Assembly (NCBI GenBank): GCA_947044365.1
Contig: OX345647.1
Location: forward strand, 5,504,510-5,568,509
DNA length: 64,000 bases
Direction: 5' to 3'
Source of the DNA: Petrosia ficiformis
Taxonomy: Eukaryota > Porifera > Demospongiae > Haplosclerida > Petrosiidae
Shown here: piece after piece, positions 12,158 to 21,183 of the stretch
Position numbering within the stretch: position 1 is the first letter of the stretch
Layout of the letters: every line of letters starts with the position of its first letter
Program-made: the position numbers and the translations under genes
Notes under the pieces: generated by a model
The model's input: only the letters and a program-made list of their open reading frames with translations
The model's database searches: none
What the model was told of the DNA's origin: nothing

Positions 12158-12170
12158 GTTGCTAAGTAAC
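12158..12170 (-). promoter_or_regulatory. Putative RFX X-box of the DNAI4 promoter
   Basis: GTTGCTAAGTAAC is an imperfect palindrome matching the RFX X-box GTNRCC-N(0-3)-RGYAAC at all but one position (T for C ending the first half site). It lies 35-47 bp upstream of the DNAI4 ATG, where RFX sites of ciliary genes usually lie. It is also in the interval shared with the divergent membrane-protein gene. Confidence 0.6.
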
Positions 12171-12683
12171 ACAGTCTCAATCTCAACCTTTGCAGATCGG
12201 GTTTGAGTCTTATGGAGAAACGATTGTTGCGGAACTTTAACTTGTGAGAGAAGTAAGTTTTTTGTCTATTATGTATGGATTATTTATCTCTTGCTATTGT
12301 AAAAAAAAAAGATGATTGCTTCATGATGTTAAATTAATGTTAACTTGCTTTTGAAAAAAAATTCACACTAATGCTAGTTGTGGATGTAGTCTCGCGAGAC
12401 TATGTAAAAATTTTGCAGGTATATATATATATATATATAGATTATCTTCTGTACAGAATTAATAGAATTACTTTTGCATATGAAATAGAGAATGTGTATT
12501 TCACTATCGTGATTATTTGCATATATCAGTTCTGCTGTTGTATCAAAAAATTATTTATTGTATTTCTGTTGTCTATTTCTATGTATGTATGGCTATATAA
12601 TTAATGATACTGTTATCTGAAATAGTTCACACAATGTGATAATAGTAATTATGTATGTATAATATCATTATGTATTAGTGTTG

Positions 12684-12812
12684 TTTTAGTTAACTATAAC
12701 CAGGAGCCTATAATGATGTTGACCGGAAAGCGTAAGAGTACTGCTATAACTAAAACCTCTTTTAGTAAGGCATTGTGACTTTTAGTTAACTAAACTCTAA
12801 CTAACACAAGTG
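12684..12812. mobile_element. TTTTAGTTAACTA-family MITE
   Basis: It begins TTTTAGTTAACTATAACC and ends CTTTTAGTTAACTAAA, with the shared inner motif TTTTAGTAAGGCATTGTGAC. Related pieces lie at 6880-6960, 14035-14150, 27400-27800, 28660-28750 and 52393-52680. The termini are self-complementary, and there is no coding sequence. Confidence 0.6.
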
Positions 12813-13152
12813 ATTATGTAGTTACGTAGGTATGTGCATGCCTGTATGTATGTGTGTATGCATTTTTTTATATGTGTGTACGTGTGTGGGTATATATAAT
12901 TATGATGTCACAATCAAAACTAATAAATAGAATATATAATTGACTATTGAAAGGGAACGTGTGTTACTCACAAACTATATATAATGTCTTGTTCAAGGTT
13001 CATTAAAATTGGAATTTCAAGTACAAGATTGCTATAGATGTGTTTAGTTAGATGTTACTTTATGATTAGTAGAATGAACAGTACATATATTTGTGTTTAT
13101 ATGAGCTGTTTTTTATTTATTTGTTGTGTAGAAGATTATAACATTCAATACA

Positions 13153-16100
13153 ATGAATGAAGAAGATGGTAGTGGTTACGATATGGGCAGCTCTGATTAT
13201 GCACCTGAATACCCAGGTGATCAAGGTATATATATATATATATATATATATGTATGCCAAGCTGATTCCTAGTCTCATTCCCAGGTGCTGTCATACTTCA
13301 GTGTAGACTGGGAATGAGACCAAATCATGTATTCATAATGTATTTAGTATTATCATGCATTTTGTAGATATGAAGTATCTCCACATTTTTCTCATATTCC
13401 ATGATTATTTAATTAGCTAACTGAATATTTTCTATTAACATCTCATTAGCAAGTGGGGAATATTTAAAAAAGCTGTGGTTGATATATCTAGTAGCAGCTA
13501 TGATACTCCTCCTTCTCTTCTGCACTTTAGTGATTGTAGCATTACTACAAAGGTTGGCTGACCTAATGATTACTCATAAATGTTGTAGTAAAATTTATAA
13601 TCTCTTTTTTACAGACGCATGAGAGCACATCAGAGAAAGAAAGTGTATGTTTGTATTACATGTATTTAAATTACAAAAAGGGACATTTTCCCACAAATTA
13701 ATGTTTATTGCTCTATATTGGAAGTTAGTATTTAATTACCTTGCTTATTATCATGTCTCATGATAGCTTTTCCTGCATACTAAACTTCATTGGATTCATG
13801 ACTGTATAAAGAGTATTTAAAGTAGTGTTTTTTCTATTTAAATTGTAGGAAAACATTCCTTTGTGCACATGTAACTAACTATATAATAATAAATTTTACT
13901 AATGGATGCAGAAACCTTGCAAAACCTGTTATTCCATATTTACACTATTATGACATAATCTGCTGTAATATCTTCTGAGAATGATAATTTACAGAGAAAT
14001 GAATGTTATGAAAATATGTCTTTTCATTAGCACAGTGGTACATATCATTTTTAGTTAACTATAACATAACTAAATTCCCTTTTAGTAAGGCATTGTGACT
14101 TTTAGTTATAAATTACAGGTCTACTGCAATAACTATAACTAACTAAAATAAAAATAAGACTGTGTACATCTATATACTATTAGTTATGTGTGTATTGCAC
14201 TATAGATACAATTAGGTGGTTTTACATTACAGTTATAGAATGTGTACGTCTATCACTGCAATATAATCCCAAGCACAAGGGCAGCACACGTACGCATGGA
14301 ATTAGTAATATAAACTGTGTCCAGATTTTATAGATAATCAACATGTAGAGCCTGGAGATTGTGTGTTGTGCTGTGCTTGCATGATAACAGTATTGTAGCT
14401 ACAGTGTCTATCACTATGCCAAGAAACCTGGAAGTTATAAACTGGTTTATAAATTCCAATATTCAAAATAGGTCTGAGGAAAGCTTCAGATGTTGGAACC
14501 TTCGTTCGTTTGCTGCGCATTCTGAATTCATCCCAGCCTTAAATAAAATATAACACATAGCATTAACATGGTAGGTAACAGACTATCAATGGCAAATAAT
14601 GAATAATTGATTTTTATCAGAAATTGATAGTTGAACATTAGTTTTTACAATGTGAGAAGACTAAAGTAAACATAAAAACTATGTTTGTTTAGTAAGATCA
14701 AAATTAAATATTATGTGAGGTTTGATGTTTACATGTGTGAATTTCTACAATGTAGCATCAGTGATACACAGTACAACAACATTGAGGATCCAATACTTGG
14801 AGGTAAATATAGTTTGAGTTTGTAAATAATTGACAAATTGGATAACTGTTGTTTTAGTATCATGAACTGCAGTCGGTGTTCTGCCCACACTGGTCGGGAT
14901 TAACCACTACTTAGATAATACATATAAATGTATAGGCTACTGAGACAGATTTAAGTATAAACTGCATTAACAGCAGTAAATCTAATTGGGCAGGAGTGAT
15001 GTCCAAGATTGCCATCAAAGACTAAGATCACTTTTGATACTGATTGAACCCTAACCACAAGGGAACCCTAACCCTACCCTAAATGAACCACATAATGATA
15101 TTCATGAGATTTTGATGTACATGTAGGACATAAATATACATGTACATGTAGTTAACTGCAACAGCACTAACAAAATGATGTATCGTTAAATTTCATCTAT
15201 TCTTTCAGAGCTTTTACAAATGCTGCAGAAGAAAAATGACACTGAAAACTCAGATAATCATAATCCAACTATGGCTGAAACATCTTTTCAACATAATATG
15301 TCTTTATCATCTGGACACAGTCAACCTAATTCACCAAGTAGTACAGAAAGGACTACCTCACTTGATCAAAATTCTACTGCTTCGCCTTATTTATCGCCTG
15401 TGTCTCTAATTGATGGACAATCTCAAAACGTTCCTACTGTCAGTGAAAATGTTGATGATGATCAACTAAAACCGTTAGTGAAATTAACAGAACACTTGAG
15501 TGATTCAGCTGTGTACGACCATCTTGAACGACGTACAGGAAAGGATGGAGAAATGACGATAGTCTTGGAAAACAAAAAAGTTTTAACATTGTCACAAAAC
15601 CAGGACCACATAGAAGATGAAGGCAACACAATAGAGTATGTATGTATACATATATAGTATTTGAATATTATTTCACAATAGAGTAGTGATGTGTGATACT
15701 TATAGATATATCAAAATATTGATATTTCATTCACTATCATGATACAATATTGGCTTTTGGGTGTATCAATATACTGGAGTGGGCAGTTTAGTAAACCTGA
15801 TTTTCTAATTTGTCTAATTTTATACTTAAAATAACAAGCTAGTGTACATAACTTTGATTTCTCTATCATTTCTTGACAACTAGACATTTACGTTTCATAA
15901 GCATTTAGATTATTATTTCGAATATCATAATACTACTGTATTGTATTTGGCACAGCAATACATAATCTATTTTTGGGTTGTATCGCACATCTTACAGAAG
16001 AGTGTGTATGCAGCAATATGGAAACAGCCAGTCATGCAGGACATTGTCCGATAAATCTAGTGAATGTCTGGTAAATTGAAACTAAACTGTATACAAAGTA

Positions 16101-17446
16101 TATGGGGAGCAGGACAAGGGTGTTGAAAATAGGCCAAATTGTCCGGCAGTTGGCTCACTATTTCCACACCCCTGTATGTATGTAATGTAATAATAATTAT
16201 TCACAATAATATTTTATAATGCTTTCATTTGTGCAGTGTTGGCATATCTTCACATATATATGAAGATGCACTTTCACCCACGAGACACCCTACATCCCCA
16301 AGTAACGATGGATATTCAGATATATTGAGCCCACAAGCTGTCTTACAACAGAATGGTCAAAAACAGGATGAGCTAACCACTAACACAAACCAGTTATCCA
16401 GAAATTCAGATTATTACTCATATATACCTGATTTTGGAATTGAAGGAGTGGTAACTAATCCAAATAGTTCCCAAGTATTATCAAAAGGAGGTGGCAGTCA
16501 ATCAAGTATTGGCGAGTATGTTGACATTGATGATATTGATGGTGTATATACTATACCTACTGGTGGCTCTTCATCTCAAAAACATCAATCTTGTGTATAC
16601 ACAACTATTGATGAGTTTACAAATACTCCAGGGAAAAATAACTCGGATTATGCATATGCAGCCTCACATATGCTCGTTTCTCCTCAGGAATCTAATCAAC
16701 TTGATGAAGGCGATGGCGAAAAAGGAGAAGTACAGATTAGACCAGTTAATATTCAACAAGCAAAGATCAGAAGCAAATCATTACCAAAAATAGGCCATCA
16801 GAACTCTCTCCTAGTTACAACAGATGGAAATCTAAAATCAGCATCCATGTCTCGTGTCAAACTTTCCCGGGACTCAAGTGATAGTAGCATTGATCATACT
16901 GAAAACTCGTTCTCAAGTGAAAATCCATTGTATGTGAAAACGAAGGACTTGGTGAAGATCAAACCAGAAACTTCAAGTATATATCAAAACTTGTCTAATC
17001 AAGACTACTTTGCTGATGCGAATGAATGGACAAGACCGAAAAAGAATACCAACCAGAAGCTACCAAAAGCTTTTCCCAGAACTCAGCCAATTGTTTCCGA
17101 AAGTCCTGGAGAGAGTGATCATACATATACAAAGATTATAACAAGAGAGAGAAGTAAAAACGATGATTATACAAGACCTCCACTGCGGTCATATCAATCT
17201 CCAGTAGAGCAACCACTAGAAACTGAATCTTCAATAACTCCTCGTTCACTTAGCCTAGATGGACATAAATACGAGAATCGATCAATGTGGATGAAAGATC
17301 GTGTTCAACTTCTTTCTCCACATGAAGCAGTTAGTTCCAGTCATAGTTACACTAAATTATTACAAGGTGGTGGAGTAATTGACGAAGACATGTACATGAA
17401 AGCTGAATACAATCCTCAAATAAGCTTTGAAAATATTTATCATTAA
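13153..17446 (+). CDS. Unrecognised single-pass membrane protein with tyrosine-motif-rich tail (LAT/PAG-like scaffold by architecture)
   Basis: Exons are 13153-13225, 13450-13552, 13615-13644, 14756-14802, 15209-15639 and 16237-17446, about 630 aa. The acidic N-terminus of about 30 residues (MNEEDGSGYDMGSSDY) has no signal peptide. It is followed by one hydrophobic span (WLIYLVAAMILLLLFCTLVI) and a basic stop-transfer stretch, RRMRAHQRKK, predicting a short outside end and a cytosolic tail of more than 550 residues. The tail has no recognisable fold, is Ser/Asn-rich and is studded with tyrosine motifs: YNNI, YDHL, YEDA, YSDI, YSYI, YVDI-x6-YTIP, YTTI, NPLY, YQNL, YTKI, YTRP, YENR, YTKL and YMKA. 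These resemble SH2 and PTB docking sites, as in LAT, PAG or NTAL. The exon 5-6 junction does not close in phase with the sites I see (one donor phase 0, the acceptor needs phase 2), so a small exon may be hidden. Function is inferred from architecture only. Confidence 0.75.
13272..13320. repeat. Short hairpin element GTCTCATTCCCAG..CTGGGAATGAGAC
   Basis: Perfect 13-bp inverted arms flank a 23-bp loop inside intron 1 of the membrane-adaptor gene. A shorter relative, CCTCATTCCCAG with its near-complement, lies at 20682-20714 in the SDR intron. A tiny mobile hairpin family is possible. Confidence 0.6.
16011..16174. mobile_element. Short hAT-like MITE, copy 1 (164 bp)
   Basis: Matches the element at 33050-33203 over most of its length, including the core CAGTCATGCAGGACATTGTC. 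The 3' end TTTCCACACCCCTG is the inverted counterpart of the 5' end. The flanks TGTGTATG (left) and TATGTATG (right) agree at 7 of 8 positions, as expected of an 8-bp target duplication. It lies in intron 5 of the membrane-adaptor gene. Confidence 0.75.
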
Positions 17447-17604
17447 TTTGATGTTGTTTTTAATGCGATGTAATGTTTGAGTCTATTATTAATTTTAATC
17501 AAATCACATTTTTTGCTTAAAAATAATTTTATATTTTCATTCGCAATTGTATATAATTATAACATTATATATATAATTACTATTACTATAAGTTGTTCAT
17601 ATAT

Positions 17605-18105
17605 TCATGTTGAGTAGAAACCTCCATCATGCTTTCTGGAGTATCCACGATTAGTTGCCTCTGAGTGATGACTCTCTATGGCTAAGCCTTTTGCACTATT
17701 AACAGTAGTCTTCCTTGGTTCTGAAAATTCAACTAAGTCTTGTTCCTCCAGTGTTGGTGGTTTTGGTATAACTGGTCGATTTTTGAGAATTCGTCCATGA
17801 GGTAGATCTATGGTTTCTGGTTGTTTCAGAGTTTCAGCTTTGGATTTCATTATCTCCTCACTGTGGTTATATTGACATTTTAAAACAAAATCCAGGCTGT
17901 CATGAGGAGCTTGAGGATCATAGTAATAAACATGTCTTCTGTGGCTTGTCAATGTTGGAGTGTCATAAAGTCTGTTCCATGGATTCTCTCCTGAACGAAG
18001 GTTACCACCATCTTGTGTTGTAGCTTCTTTCTGTGGAGACACTTTTACAAAATTAGTGTCATTCTCTAGACGAGGATATGGGTACGGATCTCTAGTGGAT
18101 GCCAT
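17605..18105 (-). CDS. CFAP276: CFAP276 (C1orf194 family), axonemal microtubule inner protein
   Basis: One exon, 166 aa. Family knowledge: CFAP276 lies inside the doublet microtubules of motile cilia and stabilises them. The ends are diagnostic: TRDPYPYPRLENDTNF at the start, NPWNRLYDTPTLTSHRR and YYYDPQAPHDSLDF in the first half, and the signature ATNRGYSRKHDGGFYST at the C-terminus. Length matches vertebrate members. I use the ATG at 18103-18105 (MASTRDP); the frame stays open to an upstream TTG, which I reject because the family starts right before TRDP. It is tail-to-tail with the membrane-adaptor gene (158 bp apart) and head-to-head with the TRIM gene (80 bp apart). No introns, unlike most neighbours. 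Confidence 0.92.
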   Translation of the reverse strand: MASTRDPYPYPRLENDTNFVKVSPQKEATTQDGGNLRSGENPWNRLYDTPTLTSHRRHVYYYDPQAPHDSLDFVLKCQYNHSEEIMKSKAETLKQPETIDLPHGRILKNRPVIPKPPTLEEQDLVEFSEPRKTTVNSAKGLAIESHHSEATNRGYSRKHDGGFYST

Positions 18106-18185
18106 TACCAAGATGTTATGTAGTCATGCCAACAAGAGGCGTGGTTACTAAATATTAGTAGGCGGAGGAAGTTATTGAATAAAAC
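18106..18185. promoter_or_regulatory. 80-bp bidirectional promoter, CFAP276 / TRIM
   Basis: The two ATGs face away from each other with 80 bp between them, so both 5'UTRs and the core promoter must fit in or overlap this interval. It holds GGCGTGGTTAC and AGGCGGAGG, GC-rich words unusual in this AT-rich window. No full RFX X-box was found, only a weak half site, GTTACT. Confidence 0.6.
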
Positions 18186-19619
18186 ATGGCTGATCTCAAA
18201 TGTTCTATTTGTCTGGAGTTGTACAAAGATCCCAGGATTCTTCCTTGCTTGCATACGTTTTGTTTAGAATGCTTGAAACGTCTTGTAGTCGATGAAGAAG
18301 ATAAGAGCACCATAACATGCGCTCAGTGTAGAAAAAATCATTCTGTACCTGATGGTGGTGTGGTTATGTTTCTTCAAAATATAACTATTCTTCTAGACCT
18401 GATGGAAGCTAAATCAACTGACGATAAAACAGAAAAGTTAGTTTGTGGTTCATGTACAAGTAATGATCCAGCTGTTGCTTTTTGCGAGATGTGTGGTGAC
18501 TTGTATCTCTGCGATACTTGTGTTAGTTGTCATCATAGAATGAAAATATTGAAAATTCATAATGTGATAAAACTCGATGAATTAGTAGAACACTTTATGA
18601 AGTTTGCAAGTGATTGTCCAAAGCATGTGGGTAATCAGCGTAATTTATATTGTAAAGTTTGTGATACACCTGTGTGCACTTTATGTACACGTTCGGATCA
18701 TACTGGACACTATTATGATGAGATTGATGCAGTTCGTAGTGATGTACTTAGTAAAGTGGATACACTGATTGCTGATGCCAGAGATAAAGTACACGAATGT
18801 AAAGATGCTATGAACTTTACTGATCTCGTTGAAAATAAAATAATTAAGGAAAAGAGAAGAATAGAGGAAGAAGTAAATCTCAAATACGATGAGATAATTA
18901 AAGAAGTGGAGATATATCGTAAGCAAGCTCTTGATGATATAGAAGAGGCATTTGCTGCTGATGGCAAAGTTGTATGTGCAGGAAGAAACAGTATAGAACT
19001 TCTACTGAATGAAATTGAGAGCTGTTTAAAATCCAGTGACAGGTTTCAGTCACTAGTTAGTTTATATCCCAAAATTATTGTTCTCACTGGACAACTATTA
19101 GAACAGTTGAAAATTGTTAAGAAAAGAAAAGTAGCTATATCAGCTGTTGTACATGCTAGTTTAAGAAATACTACTTTCCAGCAACCAGATATTATTTCGA
19201 AAGCATCTAAAACACCAGCTCTTCCAAGTTTCTCTTGGTATCAACCAAAAAATCCTTTGTGTGGAAAGGTTCTTTTCCAGTTTGTTGATGTTTCTGTTAC
19301 TAAGGTAGATAATGTTTCTGTTACTAAGCTAGATACAGCATTTTCTTTTAACAGACTTCCTGTCGTGCTTACTATTAAAACACACATACCAAATTTGACT
19401 TTTGAAGTTGAAGAAATCTCAGTTACTCGCCGTTCACTTAGCAAACAGGAAACACACACATACTCTTCATCAAAGTGTATTTTAAAAGACGTGGAGTCAA
19501 ACCTTCAACAGTTTGAGGTCACATACACGAGACTGACAAGTCGTGCCCATTCAGCTACAGTTAAATTTCGGGAAATTTATGGCTATAGACCCAAATCAGT
19601 AACAATAGTAATCTACTAG
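18186..19619 (+). CDS. TRIM-type RING / B-box / coiled-coil protein, probable E3 ubiquitin ligase
   Basis: Intronless, 477 aa. The N-terminal RING finger is CSICLELYKDP...PCLHTFCLECL...CAQC (residues about 6-50). Two B-box zinc modules follow: CGSCTSND...CEMCGDLYLCDTC (about 88-120) and CPKHVGNQRNLYCKVCDTPV (about 143-185). A charged helical stretch (about 190-265, rich in KEKRRIEEEV) suits the TRIM coiled coil. This order defines the TRIM family, whose RING recruits an E2 enzyme. The C-terminal part of about 140 residues is not a SPRY, NHL or filamin domain that I recognise. It contains a small internal duplication, VDVSVTKVD / DNVSVTKLD. A lack of introns is common for lineage-expanded TRIM genes. 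Substrate unknown. Confidence 0.9.
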   Translation: MADLKCSICLELYKDPRILPCLHTFCLECLKRLVVDEEDKSTITCAQCRKNHSVPDGGVVMFLQNITILLDLMEAKSTDDKTEKLVCGSCTSNDPAVAFCEMCGDLYLCDTCVSCHHRMKILKIHNVIKLDELVEHFMKFASDCPKHVGNQRNLYCKVCDTPVCTLCTRSDHTGHYYDEIDAVRSDVLSKVDTLIADARDKVHECKDAMNFTDLVENKIIKEKRRIEEEVNLKYDEIIKEVEIYRKQALDDIEEAFAADGKVVCAGRNSIELLLNEIESCLKSSDRFQSLVSLYPKIIVLTGQLLEQLKIVKKRKVAISAVVHASLRNTTFQQPDIISKASKTPALPSFSWYQPKNPLCGKVLFQFVDVSVTKVDNVSVTKLDTAFSFNRLPVVLTIKTHIPNLTFEVEEISVTRRSLSKQETHTYSSSKCILKDVESNLQQFEVTYTRLTSRAHSATVKFREIYGYRPKSVTIVIY

Positions 19620-19717
19620 ATAATTAAATATTGTGTGTATAATCATGTCTATTTGTTGTGTGTCTATCTGTCCGTCACATGCCAAAATTAGTACTGTCCA
19701 TAATTTAATGTACGTAA

Positions 19718-19789
19718 GCGTTGGTGGTGTAACGGTTAGCATTGTTGCCTTCCAAGCAGTAGATCCGGGTTCGACTCCCGGCCAACGCA
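19718..19789 (+). tRNA. tRNA-Gly-TCC: tRNA-Gly (anticodon UCC)
   Basis: 72 nt. The acceptor 5' strand GCGTTGG pairs with CCAACGC at the 3' end. The A box is TGGTGTAACGG-like and the B box GGTTCGACTCC, with loop CTTCCAA giving anticodon TCC at 19751-19753. There is no intron and no encoded CCA. It closely resembles animal tRNA-Gly-UCC, and a run of seven T residues follows as the Pol III terminator. It lies between the TRIM and SDR genes, both on the same strand. Confidence 0.97.
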
Positions 19790-19796
19790 TTTTTTT
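19790..19796 (+). terminator. Pol III terminator T7 of tRNA-Gly
   Basis: Seven consecutive T residues directly after the mature tRNA 3' end, followed by GTTCC. Confidence 0.9.
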
Positions 19797-19827
19797 GTTC
19801 CACCTATTGAAGAGGTGTGCCTACTAA

Positions 19828-21089
19828 ATGTCCACCAAAAGATCCCTTTCTCTGCTATCCTCAAGGGTAGCAACCCTTTTTGGTGGAGGTGTATGTCTTA
19901 CAGTACTCTGGTATGCAATTAAAAGAAAAGACAACAGAGGAAAGCAATGGGATCAAAAGGAAGAAGTAAGATGTTAGAGTATGTGAAGAAATGTGATCTT
20001 TTGACCAAATTGTATTAATAACATTTAGTTTTGCAGTAAAACAGTTGTAATAACAGGAGCTGCTGGAGATATTGGAAGTACTACAGCAAATGCATTTGCT
20101 AGACGAGGGGCAACATTAGTTCTTGTTGATCTACCACAAACACAACAGAAACTTTTAGCTGATCGAAAAGATCTGTTGGTATCTGGTGCGAAGAGTGTTC
20201 ATATATTGACAGCTGATGTAACAAAGACTGATGATGTGCAGAAAATAGTATCTGAATCAATTAAAATGTATGGACATATTGATTGTTTCTTTAATAATGC
20301 AGGTGTTCAGGGTGAGCTCCTTCCATTACATAAACAATCAGATGATTTATTTGAACGCACTCTACGTGTCAATACACTCGGAGTATTTTTAGGAATGAAA
20401 TATGTATCTAAAGCAATGATAAATGCACAAAGAGGTGGTGTTATCGTCAATACAGCAAGTGTAGCTGGACTGATAGGAGTGCCTAATATGGCAGCATATA
20501 CCGCTTCTAAGTTTGCTGTGATTGGCATGACACGGACAGGAGCTAAAGATTTGGCTCCTTATGGAATTAGGGTGTGTGCGATAGCACCAGGCTTATTGGA
20601 AGGTAAACTATGGACGTCACAAGTTAGAGGTCGAGCAAAAGTTAGGAAGGAGAGAGATGGCAAGTAGAATTTAACTATTAGCCTCATTCCCAGACACAAT
20701 TGCTGGGAATGGGACTATGTAACTAAGTGTATGTATTTGTATGTATGTATAATTATTATGAGTTTACTACAAGTTGAAATTGCTTTATTAACACTGCAGT
20801 ATTTATATGTAAATTAAAGTATACATTTTTTATACCAGTTTAGAATACCACTTGTTCTAATGAGTGAGCATGTCTTTCATTTGTGCTAATCATTGTTCTT
20901 ATAGGTAAAGAAGGTGACTTGACAGAACAAGAGATAAAAGATCAAGAAGAAAGAATGATTCAAGGGACACCACTTCATAGATTAGGAACACTATCTGAGG
21001 TTGCTGAGGTTGTAGTGTTTCTTTGTAGTGATAGAGCATCTTATATTACTGGTGAAGTAGTGAAAATTGATGGAGGAAGAAGTTGTTAA
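19828..21089 (+). CDS. Short-chain dehydrogenase/reductase (SDR) with N-terminal membrane anchor
   Basis: Exons are 19828-19965, 20029-20602 and 20905-21089, in phase, 298 aa. An NAD(P)-dependent oxidoreductase of the classical SDR fold. The N-terminus (MSTKRSLSLLSSRV) leads into a hydrophobic stretch, TLFGGGVCLTVLWYAI, then KRK, a likely membrane anchor. Next come the cofactor motif VVITGAAGDIG, the cofactor-binding Asp in LVLVDLP (which favours NAD), NNAG, catalytic Ser in NTASVAG, and YTASK with catalytic Tyr and Lys. The C-terminus, SYITGEVVKIDGG, is typical of 3-oxoacyl-reductase-like SDRs. For exon 2 I chose the acceptor at 20028 because the nearer one at 20036 breaks phase. The substrate cannot be read from the sequence. 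AATAAA signals at 21137 and 21157 end the transcript just before GET3. Confidence 0.9.
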
Positions 21090-21183
21090 TTATGTCATTA
21101 CAAAATTTGTTAAAATTTGTTAAAATTTGAATTCAGAATAAAATTTTTGATTATTTAATAAAAGTTTTAATTCACATGCAAAA
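21090..21183 (+). other. 94-bp spacer holding SDR poly(A) signals and the GET3 leader
   Basis: Two AATAAA hexamers (21137-21142 and 21157-21162) lie within 50 bp of the GET3 start codon. The SDR 3'UTR must therefore overlap or abut the GET3 promoter and leader. Confidence 0.6.

Larger units (their letters stand above)
12124..13152. promoter_or_regulatory. Divergent promoter interval and 5'UTR intron between DNAI4 and the membrane-adaptor gene
   Basis: DNAI4 starts leftward at 12123. On the right a likely untranslated exon ends near 12252 at a GTAAGT-type donor, and a TTGTGTAG acceptor at about 13131 leads into the ATG at 13153. The interval holds the X-box-like site, a TA microsatellite near 12420-12440 and an ATTAGTTAAC-family copy at about 12684-12812. 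No other gene is seen. Confidence 0.55.

Noticed and set aside
13849..13975. Possible extra exon of the membrane scaffold after GTAG
   Set aside because: It reads into a stop after about 40 residues; skipping to 14756 keeps the frame.
18103..18111. Upstream TTG start for CFAP276
   Set aside because: A normal ATG lies six bases downstream and gives the expected N-terminus MASTRDP.
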